64,000 nt of DNA from CFX5 sp023384495. Its GTDB lineage: Bacteria > Chloroflexota > Anaerolineae > Caldilineales > Caldilineaceae. The notes under the pieces are model-generated. The model did no database searches. It was not told the DNA's origin and was given only the letters and a program-made list of their open reading frames with translations. Position numbers and translations under genes: made by a program. Positions 8,439 through 17,743 of this stretch are shown here, piece after piece (the stretch's first letter is position 1; each line of letters starts with the position of its first letter). The stretch lies in contig JASNZV010000030.1 of NCBI GenBank assembly GCA_048499455.1, positions 1-64,000 of the forward strand, written 5' to 3'.

Positions 8439-8867
8439 CTATCTCTTCGGGTTGCCCAATCCTTCATGCGATTGGCGATTGAGATGCTGCCGCCATGCCC
8501 GCCAATCGCCTGCAGGGATGAGGGGGAAATGGTCGGTCTGGGCTGCATCGCCAAGAAAGAGCCAGGCATCGAACGGGCGCGCCGGGTTGGCCTGCTCATG
8601 GACGACGCGCCGGACCCGTCTGTATTCTGGCCCTTCGTAGCGCTCTAACTCGCCGAGCAACGCATCATAGTCCGCTGGCTGCAGCCAATGGATTTCACCC
8701 TGGATCACGCCCACCCCAGGCGCGGCCAATGGATACGGCCCCACACTGTACATCACCAAGCCCGGCGCCAGGCCCGCAACAGAACGCACCACCGACGGCG
8801 CGATGAGGTCAAACGCCGGCTGGTCGGACATAAGCGTGCCGTAGACAAAGAGCGGAAGGTGAGGCAT
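8439..8867 (-). CDS. Gamma-glutamylcyclotransferase-like (AIG2/GGCT fold)
   Basis: A 142-aa GGCT-like protein. It has the substrate-loop motif VYGTLM at residues 8-13 and the catalytic Glu region 'LERYEGPEYRR' near 74-84. Family members cyclise the gamma-glutamyl group of gamma-glutamyl-amino acids or amines to 5-oxoproline. It reads toward the ABC ATPase and shares one base with the alternative start of that gene. Its start codon lies only three bases from a 7-bp tandem repeat array that fills the place of the ribosome binding site, so translation initiation is unusual. It could relate to the GCS2/ATP-grasp ligases at 37-41 kb, which would make gamma-glutamyl compounds, but this link is inference. 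Confidence 0.87.
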   Translation of the reverse strand: MPHLPLFVYGTLMSDQPAFDLIAPSVVRSVAGLAPGLVMYSVGPYPLAAPGVGVIQGEIHWLQPADYDALLGELERYEGPEYRRVRRVVHEQANPARPFDAWLFLGDAAQTDHFPLIPAGDWRAWRQHLNRQSHEGLGNPKR

Positions 8868-8870
8868 GAG

Positions 8871-8952
8871 ACGATGGACGATGGACGATGGACGATGGAC
8901 GATGGACGATGGACGATGGACGATGGACGATGGACGATGGACGATGGACGAT
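8871..8952. repeat. 7-bp tandem repeat, about 11.7 copies of ACGATGG
   Basis: Perfect head-to-tail copies of ACGATGG run for 82 bp with no base change. Read on the minus strand they directly precede the start codon of the GGCT gene (8867). Since 7 is not a multiple of 3, all frames read the same 7-codon cycle and stay open, so the array mimics coding sequence. It is probably a variable-number repeat and could change expression of the minus-strand genes or pgi. Confidence 0.95.
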
Positions 8953-8980
8953 GAGCTATTCTAGCAGTGTGACCATCCGA

Positions 8981-8989
8981 TGGTAAAAT
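8981..8989 (+). promoter_or_regulatory. Extended -10 promoter candidate for pgi
   Basis: TGGTAAAAT matches an extended -10 (TGn before TAAAAT) about 100 bases before the pgi start. The -35 region is poor. Confidence 0.35.
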
Positions 8990-9088
8990 ATGGCCTGGGC
9001 TGTTTTGCCCATCCCCGGCGAAGCAAGCTTGACCGACCGGTGCGCACGGCGCGCACCCAATCCCATACACACATGAAAGGTGCGCCTC

Positions 9089-10750
9089 ATGTTGACCCTG
9101 ACCCAGACACCGGCCTGGCAAGCACTGGCGGAGCACCGCCGGCAGTTCGCCGACACCCATATGCGCGATCTATTTGCCGCTGACCCACAGCGGTTTGACC
9201 GTTTCTCGCTGTTCGAGGGCGACCTTCTCTTCGACTATTCGAAGAATCGGATTACGGACGAAACCATGCGGCTGCTTGTTGCGCTGGCCCGTGAAGCGCG
9301 GTTGACCGAAGCCATTGAGGCCATGTTTACCGGCCAGAAGATCAACAGCACCGAAGGCCGCGCCGTTCTCCACGTGGCGCTGCGCGGCGCGCCCTGGGCC
9401 GGCCGCGAGCGCACGCTCATGGTGGACGGCCAGGATGTCATGGCCGACGTCAACCGGGTGCTGGCCAGGATGAGCGAATTCAGCGACGCAGTGCGCAGCG
9501 GCGCCTGGTTGGGCTACACCGGGCGACACATTACCGATATCGTCAACATCGGCATTGGCGGCTCTGACCTGGGGCCAAAGATGGTGACGCAAGCCCTTGC
9601 GCCCTATCACCAGCCGGGGTTGCGCGCCCATTTCGTCTCCAACGTCGATGGCACCGACATTGCCGAGACGCTCAACGTGTTGAACCCAGAGACCGCGCTT
9701 TTTCTGGTGGCCTCCAAGACGTTCACCACCCAAGAGACCATGGCCAACGCACAGACTGCGCGCGGCTGGTTCCTTAGCCATGCGGGCGACGAGGCGGCGA
9801 TTGCCCGTCACTTTGTTGCGCTTTCCACCAATCAGCGCGCGGTGACGGCGTTTGGCATCGACCCGGCCAACATGTTCGAGTTTTGGGATTGGGTAGGCGG
9901 ACGCTATTCGCTTTGGTCGGCGATTGGGCTGTCCATCGCGCTCATGGTGGGCATGGACAGCTTTATGGCGCTCTTGGCAGGCGCCTATGCCGGCGACAAA
10001 CATTTCCGTACAACGCCATTCGAACGCAACATCCCGGTGATCATGGCATTGCTCGGCGTCTGGTATAACAACTTCTGGGAGGCGCAAAGCCACGCCATTT
10101 TGCCCTACGACCAATATCTGGCGCGCTTCCCGGCCTACTTCCAGCAGGGGGACATGGAGAGCAATGGCAAATCTGTGACCAAAGAGGGGCAGCCGGTCGA
10201 CTACACCACCGGCCCCATCATCTGGGGGGAGCCGGGCACCAACGGGCAACATGCCTTCTATCAGCTCATTCATCAAGGCACAAAGCTGGTCCCCTGTGAT
10301 TTTTTGGCGCCGGTCGAAAGCCATAATCCAGTGGGCAATCACCATCCGTTGCTCATTGCCAACTTCCTGGCGCAGAGCGAGGCGCTCATGCGGGGCAAAC
10401 AGACAGACGAGGCGCGCGCCGAACTGGCGGCCCAAGGCATCACCGGCCCGCGCCTCGACCGGCTGGCGGCAGCCAAGACCTTTCCCGGCAACCGGCCATC
10501 GAATACGTTCTTCTTTCAGAAGTTGACGCCAACCATGTTGGGCACATTGATCGCATTCTACGAGCACAAGATCTTTACCCAGGGCGTCATCTGGAATGTC
10601 AACTCGTTTGACCAAATGGGTGTGGAGTTAGGTAAGGTGCTGGCAAACACAATCGAACCCCAATTGAGCAGTGAGGATGAGGTGGCCACGCACGATTCAT
10701 CCACCAACGGGCTGATCAACTTTTTCAGGCACCGGCGTGTGCAAGGGTAG
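9089..10750 (+). CDS. pgi: Glucose-6-phosphate isomerase
   Basis: A 553-aa cytoplasmic enzyme interconverting glucose 6-phosphate and fructose 6-phosphate in glycolysis and gluconeogenesis. The length is that of the long PGI form. The sugar-phosphate loop SKTFTTQETMANA is near residues 213-225. The active-site segment GEPGTNGQHAFYQ carries the catalytic base Glu381 and ring-opening His388, and Lys516 is in VELGKVLA. The ATG at 9089 has AAAGG upstream; a GTG at 9080 overlaps that site and is less likely. It is a monocistronic plus-strand gene. Confidence 0.97.
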   Translation: MLTLTQTPAWQALAEHRRQFADTHMRDLFAADPQRFDRFSLFEGDLLFDYSKNRITDETMRLLVALAREARLTEAIEAMFTGQKINSTEGRAVLHVALRGAPWAGRERTLMVDGQDVMADVNRVLARMSEFSDAVRSGAWLGYTGRHITDIVNIGIGGSDLGPKMVTQALAPYHQPGLRAHFVSNVDGTDIAETLNVLNPETALFLVASKTFTTQETMANAQTARGWFLSHAGDEAAIARHFVALSTNQRAVTAFGIDPANMFEFWDWVGGRYSLWSAIGLSIALMVGMDSFMALLAGAYAGDKHFRTTPFERNIPVIMALLGVWYNNFWEAQSHAILPYDQYLARFPAYFQQGDMESNGKSVTKEGQPVDYTTGPIIWGEPGTNGQHAFYQLIHQGTKLVPCDFLAPVESHNPVGNHHPLLIANFLAQSEALMRGKQTDEARAELAAQGITGPRLDRLAAAKTFPGNRPSNTFFFQKLTPTMLGTLIAFYEHKIFTQGVIWNVNSFDQMGVELGKVLANTIEPQLSSEDEVATHDSSTNGLINFFRHRRVQG

Positions 10751-11099
10751 GCATTGGCAACTTTCGTTACACGCTTGCGTAGTGATCTTGTGTGGCCATT
10801 TTGGGCGCTTTGATGATTGATCGCCGCATTCCTCGGGCCCAGAGGGCGGCTATTGGGCCCCGTTCTCGGCCTGGCGCCGCGCATCGTTGGATTTGTGCTT
10901 TTAGATGCACCAATTTCAGTCGCACAAATAAACGGGGTGCTCACACTGGTGATAAGTGCGAAGTTAAAATGATTTGTCTATTCGCATTATAGGGAACGGC
11001 GCAATCATTGGCTTTCCGCTTATGCTCTTTGGGCTGTCACTGATGCTGCTCGGCCCATTTTTACAGATACAAGAAAAAAATAGATTCAAGGAGACGGGG
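10751..11099. other. Intergenic region with in-frame hydrophobic segment
   Basis: There is no supported gene. The last 126 bases are open in frame with the next gene and, from a TTG at 10974, would encode one hydrophobic segment and a basic turn. I left this out because a strong ribosome site lies at 11088-11093. Confidence 0.4.
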
Positions 11100-11684
11100 A
11101 TGGCGTCGCAACGCGCTGGCAGTCTCGTGATCGGGTTCGTCTTAATCGGTTTTGGCTTTCTATTTCTCCTGTTTCAGTTGGTTCCCGGTCTCAATCAATG
11201 GGCTCGAATCGACCGGATTTGGCCGCTGCTGGTGGTTGGGGTAGGCGTAGCTTTCCTGATTGCGGCGGTGGCTGCGCGCATCCCGCCCCTTGCCATCCCA
11301 GGCGCAATTGTGGGCGGGATCGGCAGCCTGCTCTTCATGCAGAACCTCACTGGCTATTGGGCCAGTTGGGCCTTTGCGTGGACGCTCATCCCCGGTTTTG
11401 CCGGCATAGGCATTATCCTTAGCGGCCTCTTGAGCGGAGAAAGCACCAAGGCGTTGCGGGCCGGTGGCGCCTTGGTGGCGGTCAGCGCGCTACTTTTTGT
11501 CATCTTTGCTGCCTTTCTTGGGCCTTTCGGCGTGCTATCGCGCTTTTGGCCACTACTTCTCATCCTGGCCGGCCTCTATTTCTTGGCGCGCAATTGGTTG
11601 GGGACAAGCCGGGTTAGCCGCGCCACAGCCTTGACCGATAAAGAAATCGATGAGACAGTTGAAAAGAGGGAGAACCCGACATGA
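11100..11684 (+). CDS. LiaF/DUF5668-like multi-span membrane protein
   Basis: A 194-aa integral membrane protein with about six hydrophobic segments in pairs separated by short 'RIWPLLVV' and 'RFWPLLLI' turns, the pattern of the LiaI-LiaF-like transmembrane region. The C-terminal tail is short, charged and probably cytoplasmic. In the characterised Lia system such domains sit in envelope-stress modules, but no DNA-binding or kinase partner is nearby here. The ATG at 11100 has AAGGAG six bases before it. It overlaps the next gene by ATGA, so the two are coupled. Confidence 0.7.
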   Translation: MASQRAGSLVIGFVLIGFGFLFLLFQLVPGLNQWARIDRIWPLLVVGVGVAFLIAAVAARIPPLAIPGAIVGGIGSLLFMQNLTGYWASWAFAWTLIPGFAGIGIILSGLLSGESTKALRAGGALVAVSALLFVIFAAFLGPFGVLSRFWPLLLILAGLYFLARNWLGTSRVSRATALTDKEIDETVEKRENPT

Positions 11685-12022
11685 CACAGTTCATTGCAAC
11701 CTGGCTGGTGACAACGCTCAGCCTGCTGATCATTACCCGGCTGCCGCTGGGCATCACCATAAAAGACACCAGCACAGCCTTTGTGGCCGCGCTGGTGCTT
11801 GGTTTGCTCAACGCCCTCCTTGGGCCGATTCTTCGATTTCTGGCCTTCCCCATTACGCTCCTGACGTTGGCGCTGTTTGCCATCATCATCAATGCATTTC
11901 TGCTCTGGCTGGCTTCACGCCTGGTGGACGGATTCCGCGTGGACGGCGCGCTCAGCGCCATTCTCGGCGCGCTGGTGTTGGGCATCCTCAACGCGATCAT
12001 CTTTTGGGTGTTGCCCATCTGA
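11681..12022 (+). CDS. Phage holin family 4 / YvlD-like membrane protein
   Basis: A 113-aa protein with four hydrophobic helices and the 'GLLNALLGPILRFLAFPITLL' type repeat of the Phage_holin_4_2/YvlD family. Despite the name, this family is widespread on bacterial chromosomes and not phage-linked here. It overlaps the preceding membrane gene by four bases. Its last 108 bases overlap, on the opposite strand, the 3' end of the OsmC-like gene. It may be part of an envelope-stress pair with its neighbour. Confidence 0.85.
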   Translation: MTQFIATWLVTTLSLLIITRLPLGITIKDTSTAFVAALVLGLLNALLGPILRFLAFPITLLTLALFAIIINAFLLWLASRLVDGFRVDGALSAILGALVLGILNAIIFWVLPI

Positions 12023-12451
12023 GGCCACGACCCGCGCCTGCAAAATGGTTGTCGCATTGAGCGAGTTGGTCAACAGGCAAGCGCTTTTGGCTTTTTCGAG
12101 CAACTGGAGCGCACGCGCCTCATCGCCCCCTGGGGGGACAACCAGCGTAGCGTCCAGCCGGACTTCCGTGAAGCGGGTTACCCGTTCCACTCGGTCGAGG
12201 ATGCCCGTCGCCGTACACGCCAGCTCCTGCCACGGAAACCTGGCAGCCTGCGCCACAGCCCGGAAGGTAAGAATGAGGCAATTGGCGGCGGCAGCCATCA
12301 GCATCGTCTCCGGCGACCAGCGGTCACCGGGGCCATCGAATTCGGCCGGTGCGGCGGTCGCCCAAATAGGCAGACCGGCGCTGCGCACAAGTACGTCGTT
12401 TTTTGGCCCCGCATTGGCCCATACCGTATATTCGTGAGGGAATGGTTGCAT
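11915..12451 (-). CDS. OsmC-like peroxiredoxin
   Basis: A 178-aa OsmC/Ohr superfamily protein, which would reduce organic hydroperoxides or handle persulfides. Both redox cysteines are visible: Cys58 in AAANCLILTF and Cys125 in KSACLLTNS. The start at 12451 has AAAGGAG at good spacing; the longer upstream frame is rejected. The domain should end near residue 143. The last 35 residues are polar, lie entirely antisense to the convergent holin-like gene and have no family match, so the original stop codon may have been lost. Confidence 0.85.
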   Translation of the reverse strand: MQPFPHEYTVWANAGPKNDVLVRSAGLPIWATAAPAEFDGPGDRWSPETMLMAAAANCLILTFRAVAQAARFPWQELACTATGILDRVERVTRFTEVRLDATLVVPPGGDEARALQLLEKAKSACLLTNSLNATTILQARVVASDGQHPKDDRVEDAQHQRAENGAERAVHAESVHQA

Positions 12452-13120
12452 CAAAACTCCTTTCGACCTTGCCCGAATCGCCCTACGCCAACATCGAATC
12501 ACAGAAGGAACAGACCAAGAGCACAACCGCGCTTCGAGCAAGATCAGCGCGTCTATCATCCCGCCTATTTGAAATAATCATCATCACTTCGTTCCACGAC
12601 CTGCGCTTTCCCAGTGGCGCACCTCCGTTATACCGCAGCGCGCGCGGCGTTGCACCGGCTGTCCGGTTGGATGTGGGCCTGGTCAAGTAGCTAGTACATG
12701 ATTTGCAGGGTGACAGTCACTTTCAGAAGTGACTGTCACCTCATTCACTAAAGCCCGCACCTGATAGCCAGAAGTCGCCTCAGCGATTGAAAATAAGGAG
12801 CCCGCTGGGCGTCGTGGTTGTGGGCTACCATACCCCCCAGTGGTGTTACTATCACAAGCTTCTCAGTGCGCCAACCACCCTCTACACTGTGCATTACAGC
12901 ACAGCGCACTCGTAACAAGTGTGGTAAGATTCACAACCGTGCCCATTGCACACCCACGCATCTCCCCAGTGTCCGGTGTGTATGTGCAAACCTCGACTTG
13001 ATTACCCCATAGGCGCCTGTCTGCCAGGCCTACGGCAACCCCGGGGCAGTCAGGGGCCTTCGCTCCCTGGCGATTGGTTACCCCCATTCAACCCATCCAT
13101 CAGTGAAAGGATGCACTACG
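12452..13120. other. Intergenic region, no supported gene
   Basis: It holds the family A palindrome at 12709-12740 and the ribosome site (AAAGGA, about 13106) of the next gene. A weak extended -10 (TGGTAAGAT, 12922-12930) may be its promoter. No other feature is seen. Confidence 0.5.
12709..12740. repeat. Family A palindromic repeat, perfect copy
   Basis: GGTGACAGTCACTT (12709-12722) and its exact reverse complement (12727-12740) enclose the loop TCAG. No T-run follows on either strand. This is the cleanest copy of the family. Confidence 0.9.
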
Positions 13121-16100
13121 ATGAGCGATGTTACGCGAAATCAGCGCCGGTGGCCACGACTGTGGCTTGCTTTGGGGCTGCTGCTGGCGATAGCGGTCGG
13201 GCAACGCACCAGCGTTGCAGAGGTGGCCGCTAGCCCACTGGCGCTTGAGACGCCCACCGAGGTGGTCTGTCGCCCTCACGAGGGCAAGCCTGACCAGGTG
13301 CGCGTCGAGTGGAAGGACGCCAATGGCGGCGCGGCTGAGTACGTTGTTTACCGCCAGCAGGTGGGCAACAACACCTGGAATGAGCTGGGCGTCGTTACCG
13401 AGCCAAACAGCAACGGCGAGTGGCGTCTGGTGGACGCAAACGCCAGCAACACAACGGTCTATCGCTACACGGTGACGGCCAGAGATGAGGATGAGGAGAC
13501 GGGCAAGGGGTTGGCCGGTTCGACCTGCCGCGAGCCGCTCAACCTGCTCAGCGACCAGGGCAACTATCGCATCTTCTACCGGCTGCAAGAATGCCCCGAC
13601 TATGAGGGCAAGCCGGTCTGCACCGAAAATGTCAACTTGGATGGCAAAAACAAACATGCCGCGCAGGTGCTCGGAACCAGCGAAGCCTATCGCAGCACGT
13701 TTATGAGTTATAGCTTTGATGACCCGGCCGTCTTCAATGATGCAAAACCCTTCCCGCTCGACTTTTTCCCCTGCAACAATGGTTGCGCCAATGGCGACGG
13801 CGTCCAATACCCGCCCGCCCAGTTCGAGAAGGCCGACTACGACCCGGCCACGGGAACCGGCCATGATTACAAGGTTTTCATTGCCGGTCACGAAATTTTT
13901 CATAAGGTGCAGGGCGTCTACGGCGGCGGCGGCGCCGACCCCTACTACAAATGGCTGATCGAGGGCCAGGCCCGCGCCATGGAGGACAAGAGTTGCATCT
14001 TCAACAACGCGGCCCACTGCACCGTCTGGGACACGGTGGCGCCCAAGTATTGGCTTGGCCAGGTGAAGGCATACTTGGGCAAACCGGAATTTGGCCTGCT
14101 GGAGCAATCATATAACGCCGGTCTCTTCTGGGCCTATGTCATGGAGCAATTTGGTTCGGTGAAGGCTTCACCTCAATACGGGGTCGACTTTCTGGTCGAT
14201 TACTGGCAGCAGAACCGCGAGAACAAAAATGACGGCAACGCCAAGGACGGCATCGGCACGCTGAACGATACGCTGCAAAAGAAGGTGGGCACCAGCAAAC
14301 GGTTCAAAGATATCTTCCAAGACTTCGCCGTGGCCAACTACGCTAAAGATTACATCACCGAGCCGGCGCCCGTCGCGTTGCAGAAGTATTACTATGTGGA
14401 CGAGAAGAAGTGCCCCACCTGTGGCTACGGTCCGGTCAAACGCACGGTGGCGCAGGCGCTTGCGGTGGATGGCTCGATCTTTGGCCTCAGCGGCATGGAC
14501 GCCTGGGGCGCCCGCTACTTCGAGATCGACCCCCACCCATCGATCCCGGTGGTCAACATCGAGGTCAACACCCTGCCGGGCACGCCCTACACGCTCTACT
14601 ACCACGTGCTGGCGCTCAAGAACGGCGCCATCGCCAACCAGTGGTCACACACCGGCAAGAACTTCAACCTGAGCGTCTACAACATCGATCCCGTCTATGA
14701 TCGCATCGCGCTCATCGTGGCCAGTCACGACCACCAGACTAATTTCGAATATGGCTTCAACCTGACCGACGGCCTCTACCTGCTGGCGCCCACCGACCAG
14801 TTCCCGGCCCAGGCCGGCGAATTTGCGTCACCCAAAAAGTTTACGATCCAACTCCAGGTGATGGGCAAAGACAACAAGCCGGTAGCCGGCATCAACCCCA
14901 ACGACTTCGTGATCACCGTCGGCAATAAGACGATCCACCCGCCGGCGAACGAGGAGGACAGCGCGCTGGTCGCTTCTACCTACCTCGGCGGCCAGTATTG
15001 GCTGGTGGTGCGGGCGCCCAGCGATCCTGGTTGCACCCAGTGCGACCTCACCGTCGCCTACACCGAATATAGCGACACTATGCCCAATGCCGTGGTCTAC
15101 GGCCCGCAACCCAGCGTGGACAACATGCTGATCATCGACCGCTCGGGCAGCATGTTGGGCGGCAAGATCGCCGCCGCCAAGAGCGCAGCCAAGGTCTACA
15201 TTGATTCGTACGACACCGGTGACCGTATGGGCATCATCAGCTACAACGACCAGACGACCACCGAGTTCGATCTCACCGGCTGGACGGCTACGACGCGCCA
15301 ACAGGCGCACGACAGCATCGACAACATGGCCGATCCCGACGGGCTGACCGCCAATGGCAAGGGGCTGCGCGACGGCATGCAGAAACTGATCGACCAGGCC
15401 AGCCCCAACCCGGCCTGGGCCATGGTGCTCCTCTCCGACGGTGAGGACACGGTGGCCGATGAGAACGACCACATCCCTGCCTTTGTCAACGAATACAATG
15501 CGCGCAAGAAGGCCAAGGACCAGGTTCCGGTGATTCACGTGGTGGCGGTGGGTGACGACGCTGACGGCGTGGCGCTGGAGCGCGTCACCCAGGCGTCGGG
15601 CGGGCTCTTCCAGTGGCTGCCCGACACGAACAGTGTGATGGCCGCTGCCGTGGGCGCCCCTGCGCAGACGCCGCTGCCGCTCGAACTGGCCGAGGTCTAC
15701 CGTGTCTTTGCCGAGAGCGTCACCAACGAGCAGCAGGTCTACGCCGCCACCGACGTGATCGACAGCGCGCAGTCGAAGACGCACCTGGTGCAGGTCGACA
15801 GCGGCGCCAGCGAGGCGATCTTCACCATTGCGCTCGAATACGAAGGCTTTGGCATCCCCACCAACGTGCGCATCTTCCGGCCCGACAACACGCAGCTGGG
15901 CCCGCCCACGCTCAGCGCCAACCGGCACCTTTTCTGGCGCGTCCCTGCGCCCCAGGGTGGCCAGTGGCGCGTCGAGGTCAGCCCGATCATTCCCGGCGCA
16001 GTCGCCTCCGCCGCACCAAGTGGCGACGTTCCATCGCGCACGCTCTTCCTGGTCGAGGCCGCGGTGAAGAGTGACCTGGCTATGCAGGTTTTTCTCGGCC

Positions 16101-17287
16101 TGCCGCCCGATGAGCGTCTGGCCGGCAAACCCATGCCGTTGCTCGTGCTGCTGGCCGACGTGGCCCCCCTCACCGGCGCCACCGTCACTGCACGCGTCGA
16201 GCGCACCGGCGAGCAGCGCACGCTCTTCGACAGTGGCCAGCACGGCGACGGCGCCGCCAATGACGGCTTCTATGGCGGGCTGCTCAAGAACACGAATCAG
16301 GCCGGTGGCTATACTGTGATCGTCGACGCTGAGGGCGTCTCACCGCTCAACGGCCCCTACACGCGGCGGGCGCGCGTCTCGTTCTTTATGGGCCAGGCGC
16401 CCGACCGCGACAACGATGGGCTGCCCGATTGGTGGGAGGAACAGTACCCCTGCATGGACCCGGACACGCCGGACCGCGACAAGGACCCCGACAACGACGG
16501 GCTGATCAACGCCGGCGAGTTCGCCCACAAGACCAACCCGTGTGACCCAGACACCGACGGCGGTGGCGAGAGCGACGGCTCGGAAGTGGCCCGCGGCGCT
16601 GACCCGCTCGTACCTGATGACGACAATGCCCGCCCGCCGCGGCCCAATGTCTGGCCAGGTGTGGGCAGAGTCTTCCTGCGGCTGACGCTGGACGAGGGTG
16701 AAACCCATGTGGACATTCTGCGTGCGCCAACGCGCGAAGGGCCCTTCACGCTGCACGTTGCAGACCTGGAACTGCCCGATGGCCGCTACGAAGACACCGA
16801 CGTCACCAATGGCGAGCGCTATTGTTATCGCGTGGTGACCAAGGGCCGCGCCGACAGCGTCCCTTCGGATGTCATCTGCGCCACGCCCAGCCGCGACCCG
16901 CACCCGCCCCACGGCGAGGTGGCGCTGCACTGGCCGCCGCTGGAGCCTGCGCCGCGCACGGTGACGCTCCTAATCGACGCCTCCGACGACCCGGCGCAGG
17001 AGGAGCACATGCCCTATGATGGGGAATTCCTGACGCGCAACGCCGAACAGAGCGGCGTGGTCGAGATGATGGTTTCCAATCGCGCCGATTTCTTGGATGC
17101 TGAGTGGGAGCCATACGGCGAGAGCAAGGAGTGGACCTTCGAACCCGATGACCGAGGTATCGGCACGGTCTTCCTGCTTTTCCGCGATGCGGCGGGCAAC
17201 GTTTCCGACGTGGTTGCGCTCTCTGTCCCCATCAGCGATGATGCGCAACCGAGCATGCAACTCTTCTTGCCGGTGGTCCAGCGCTGA
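13121..17287 (+). CDS. Giant secreted HExxH/VWA protein with Ca-binding repeats
   Basis: 1388 aa with an N-terminal signal peptide (hydrophobic stretch near residues 14-27). Domains in order: a fibronectin-III-like domain (about 45-130); a gluzincin-like protease domain with HEIFH at 257-261 and a downstream Glu281 in WLIEGQA; a beta-rich region; a von Willebrand A domain whose metal-site motif DRSGS is at 673-677; a beta-sandwich stretch; an Asp-rich thrombospondin-3/EF-hand-like calcium region (about 1090-1160); and a second FnIII-like part. It ends with LFLPVVQR, a tail shared by other secreted proteins here. ATG 13121 has AAAGGA upstream. A strong hairpin follows the gene. The protease, substrate binding and attachment roles are predictions from motifs. 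Confidence 0.85.
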   Translation: MSDVTRNQRRWPRLWLALGLLLAIAVGQRTSVAEVAASPLALETPTEVVCRPHEGKPDQVRVEWKDANGGAAEYVVYRQQVGNNTWNELGVVTEPNSNGEWRLVDANASNTTVYRYTVTARDEDEETGKGLAGSTCREPLNLLSDQGNYRIFYRLQECPDYEGKPVCTENVNLDGKNKHAAQVLGTSEAYRSTFMSYSFDDPAVFNDAKPFPLDFFPCNNGCANGDGVQYPPAQFEKADYDPATGTGHDYKVFIAGHEIFHKVQGVYGGGGADPYYKWLIEGQARAMEDKSCIFNNAAHCTVWDTVAPKYWLGQVKAYLGKPEFGLLEQSYNAGLFWAYVMEQFGSVKASPQYGVDFLVDYWQQNRENKNDGNAKDGIGTLNDTLQKKVGTSKRFKDIFQDFAVANYAKDYITEPAPVALQKYYYVDEKKCPTCGYGPVKRTVAQALAVDGSIFGLSGMDAWGARYFEIDPHPSIPVVNIEVNTLPGTPYTLYYHVLALKNGAIANQWSHTGKNFNLSVYNIDPVYDRIALIVASHDHQTNFEYGFNLTDGLYLLAPTDQFPAQAGEFASPKKFTIQLQVMGKDNKPVAGINPNDFVITVGNKTIHPPANEEDSALVASTYLGGQYWLVVRAPSDPGCTQCDLTVAYTEYSDTMPNAVVYGPQPSVDNMLIIDRSGSMLGGKIAAAKSAAKVYIDSYDTGDRMGIISYNDQTTTEFDLTGWTATTRQQAHDSIDNMADPDGLTANGKGLRDGMQKLIDQASPNPAWAMVLLSDGEDTVADENDHIPAFVNEYNARKKAKDQVPVIHVVAVGDDADGVALERVTQASGGLFQWLPDTNSVMAAAVGAPAQTPLPLELAEVYRVFAESVTNEQQVYAATDVIDSAQSKTHLVQVDSGASEAIFTIALEYEGFGIPTNVRIFRPDNTQLGPPTLSANRHLFWRVPAPQGGQWRVEVSPIIPGAVASAAPSGDVPSRTLFLVEAAVKSDLAMQVFLGLPPDERLAGKPMPLLVLLADVAPLTGATVTARVERTGEQRTLFDSGQHGDGAANDGFYGGLLKNTNQAGGYTVIVDAEGVSPLNGPYTRRARVSFFMGQAPDRDNDGLPDWWEEQYPCMDPDTPDRDKDPDNDGLINAGEFAHKTNPCDPDTDGGGESDGSEVARGADPLVPDDDNARPPRPNVWPGVGRVFLRLTLDEGETHVDILRAPTREGPFTLHVADLELPDGRYEDTDVTNGERYCYRVVTKGRADSVPSDVICATPSRDPHPPHGEVALHWPPLEPAPRTVTLLIDASDDPAQEEHMPYDGEFLTRNAEQSGVVEMMVSNRADFLDAEWEPYGESKEWTFEPDDRGIGTVFLLFRDAAGNVSDVVALSVPISDDAQPSMQLFLPVVQR

Positions 17288-17303
17288 CAGCAACAATACC
17301 CGG

Positions 17304-17349
17304 TTGGCAAGATAGCCACGGGCTGGAAGATCCGTGGCTATCTTGCCAA
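17304..17349 (+). terminator. Strong hairpin after the giant VWA gene
   Basis: An 18-bp perfect inverted repeat (17304-17321 and 17332-17349) with a 10-base loop lies 16 bases after the stop codon. It lacks a long T-run, so termination may be partly structure-driven. Confidence 0.7.
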
Positions 17350-17518
17350 TTCCATGTAGCATCCGTTACACGTAGCCTCTCTCAGACGTGATACTCTATG
17401 TTGGCGCCTTGAACGCAAGGGTGCAAAGATGCAGAAACGCAAAGAATTGGCTCGACCAACCGCTTGGCGTCTTTGCTCCTCGGCGTCTTTGCGTTGAAAA
17501 AAACGCAACTATCCAGCC

Positions 17519-17578
17519 GGTAGCGCCGCCATCTCTGGCGGCAAACACACCGTTGCCGCCAGAGATGGCGGCGCTACC
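17519..17578. repeat. Hairpin with 26-bp perfect arms
   Basis: The arms 17519-17544 and 17553-17578 are exact reverse complements around an 8-base loop. The arm core is GCGCCGCCATCTCTGGCGGC. Just before it, AACGCAAAG (17437-17445) and CTTTGCGTT (17487-17495) form another imperfect inverted pair. Both look like dispersed REP/MITE-type elements rather than terminators. Confidence 0.85.
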
Positions 17579-17672
17579 AGAGGTGATATCTGACACCTGA
17601 ATAGTTTCAAAATACCTGCAAAGATAGAGGTGCTATTCTCTCGGTATATGCTTTTTCTGAATGCAATCCCTG

Positions 17673-17681
17673 TGCTATAGT
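17673..17681 (+). promoter_or_regulatory. Extended -10 promoter candidate for the thiol lipoprotein operon
   Basis: TGCTATAGT is an extended -10 about 60 bases before the start at 17744. The -35 box is weak. Confidence 0.4.
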
Positions 17682-17743
17682 ACGCAGGTCGCGGCAAGCT
17701 GGCCGGGCGTCGAAGCAAGTGCGAAATCTGGAGAAGATCTGAA

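Noticed and set aside
8871..8952. Possible CRISPR array or repeat protein
   Set aside because: The unit is 7 bp with no spacers, and the apparent protein repeat appears in all frames, so it is a simple tandem repeat.
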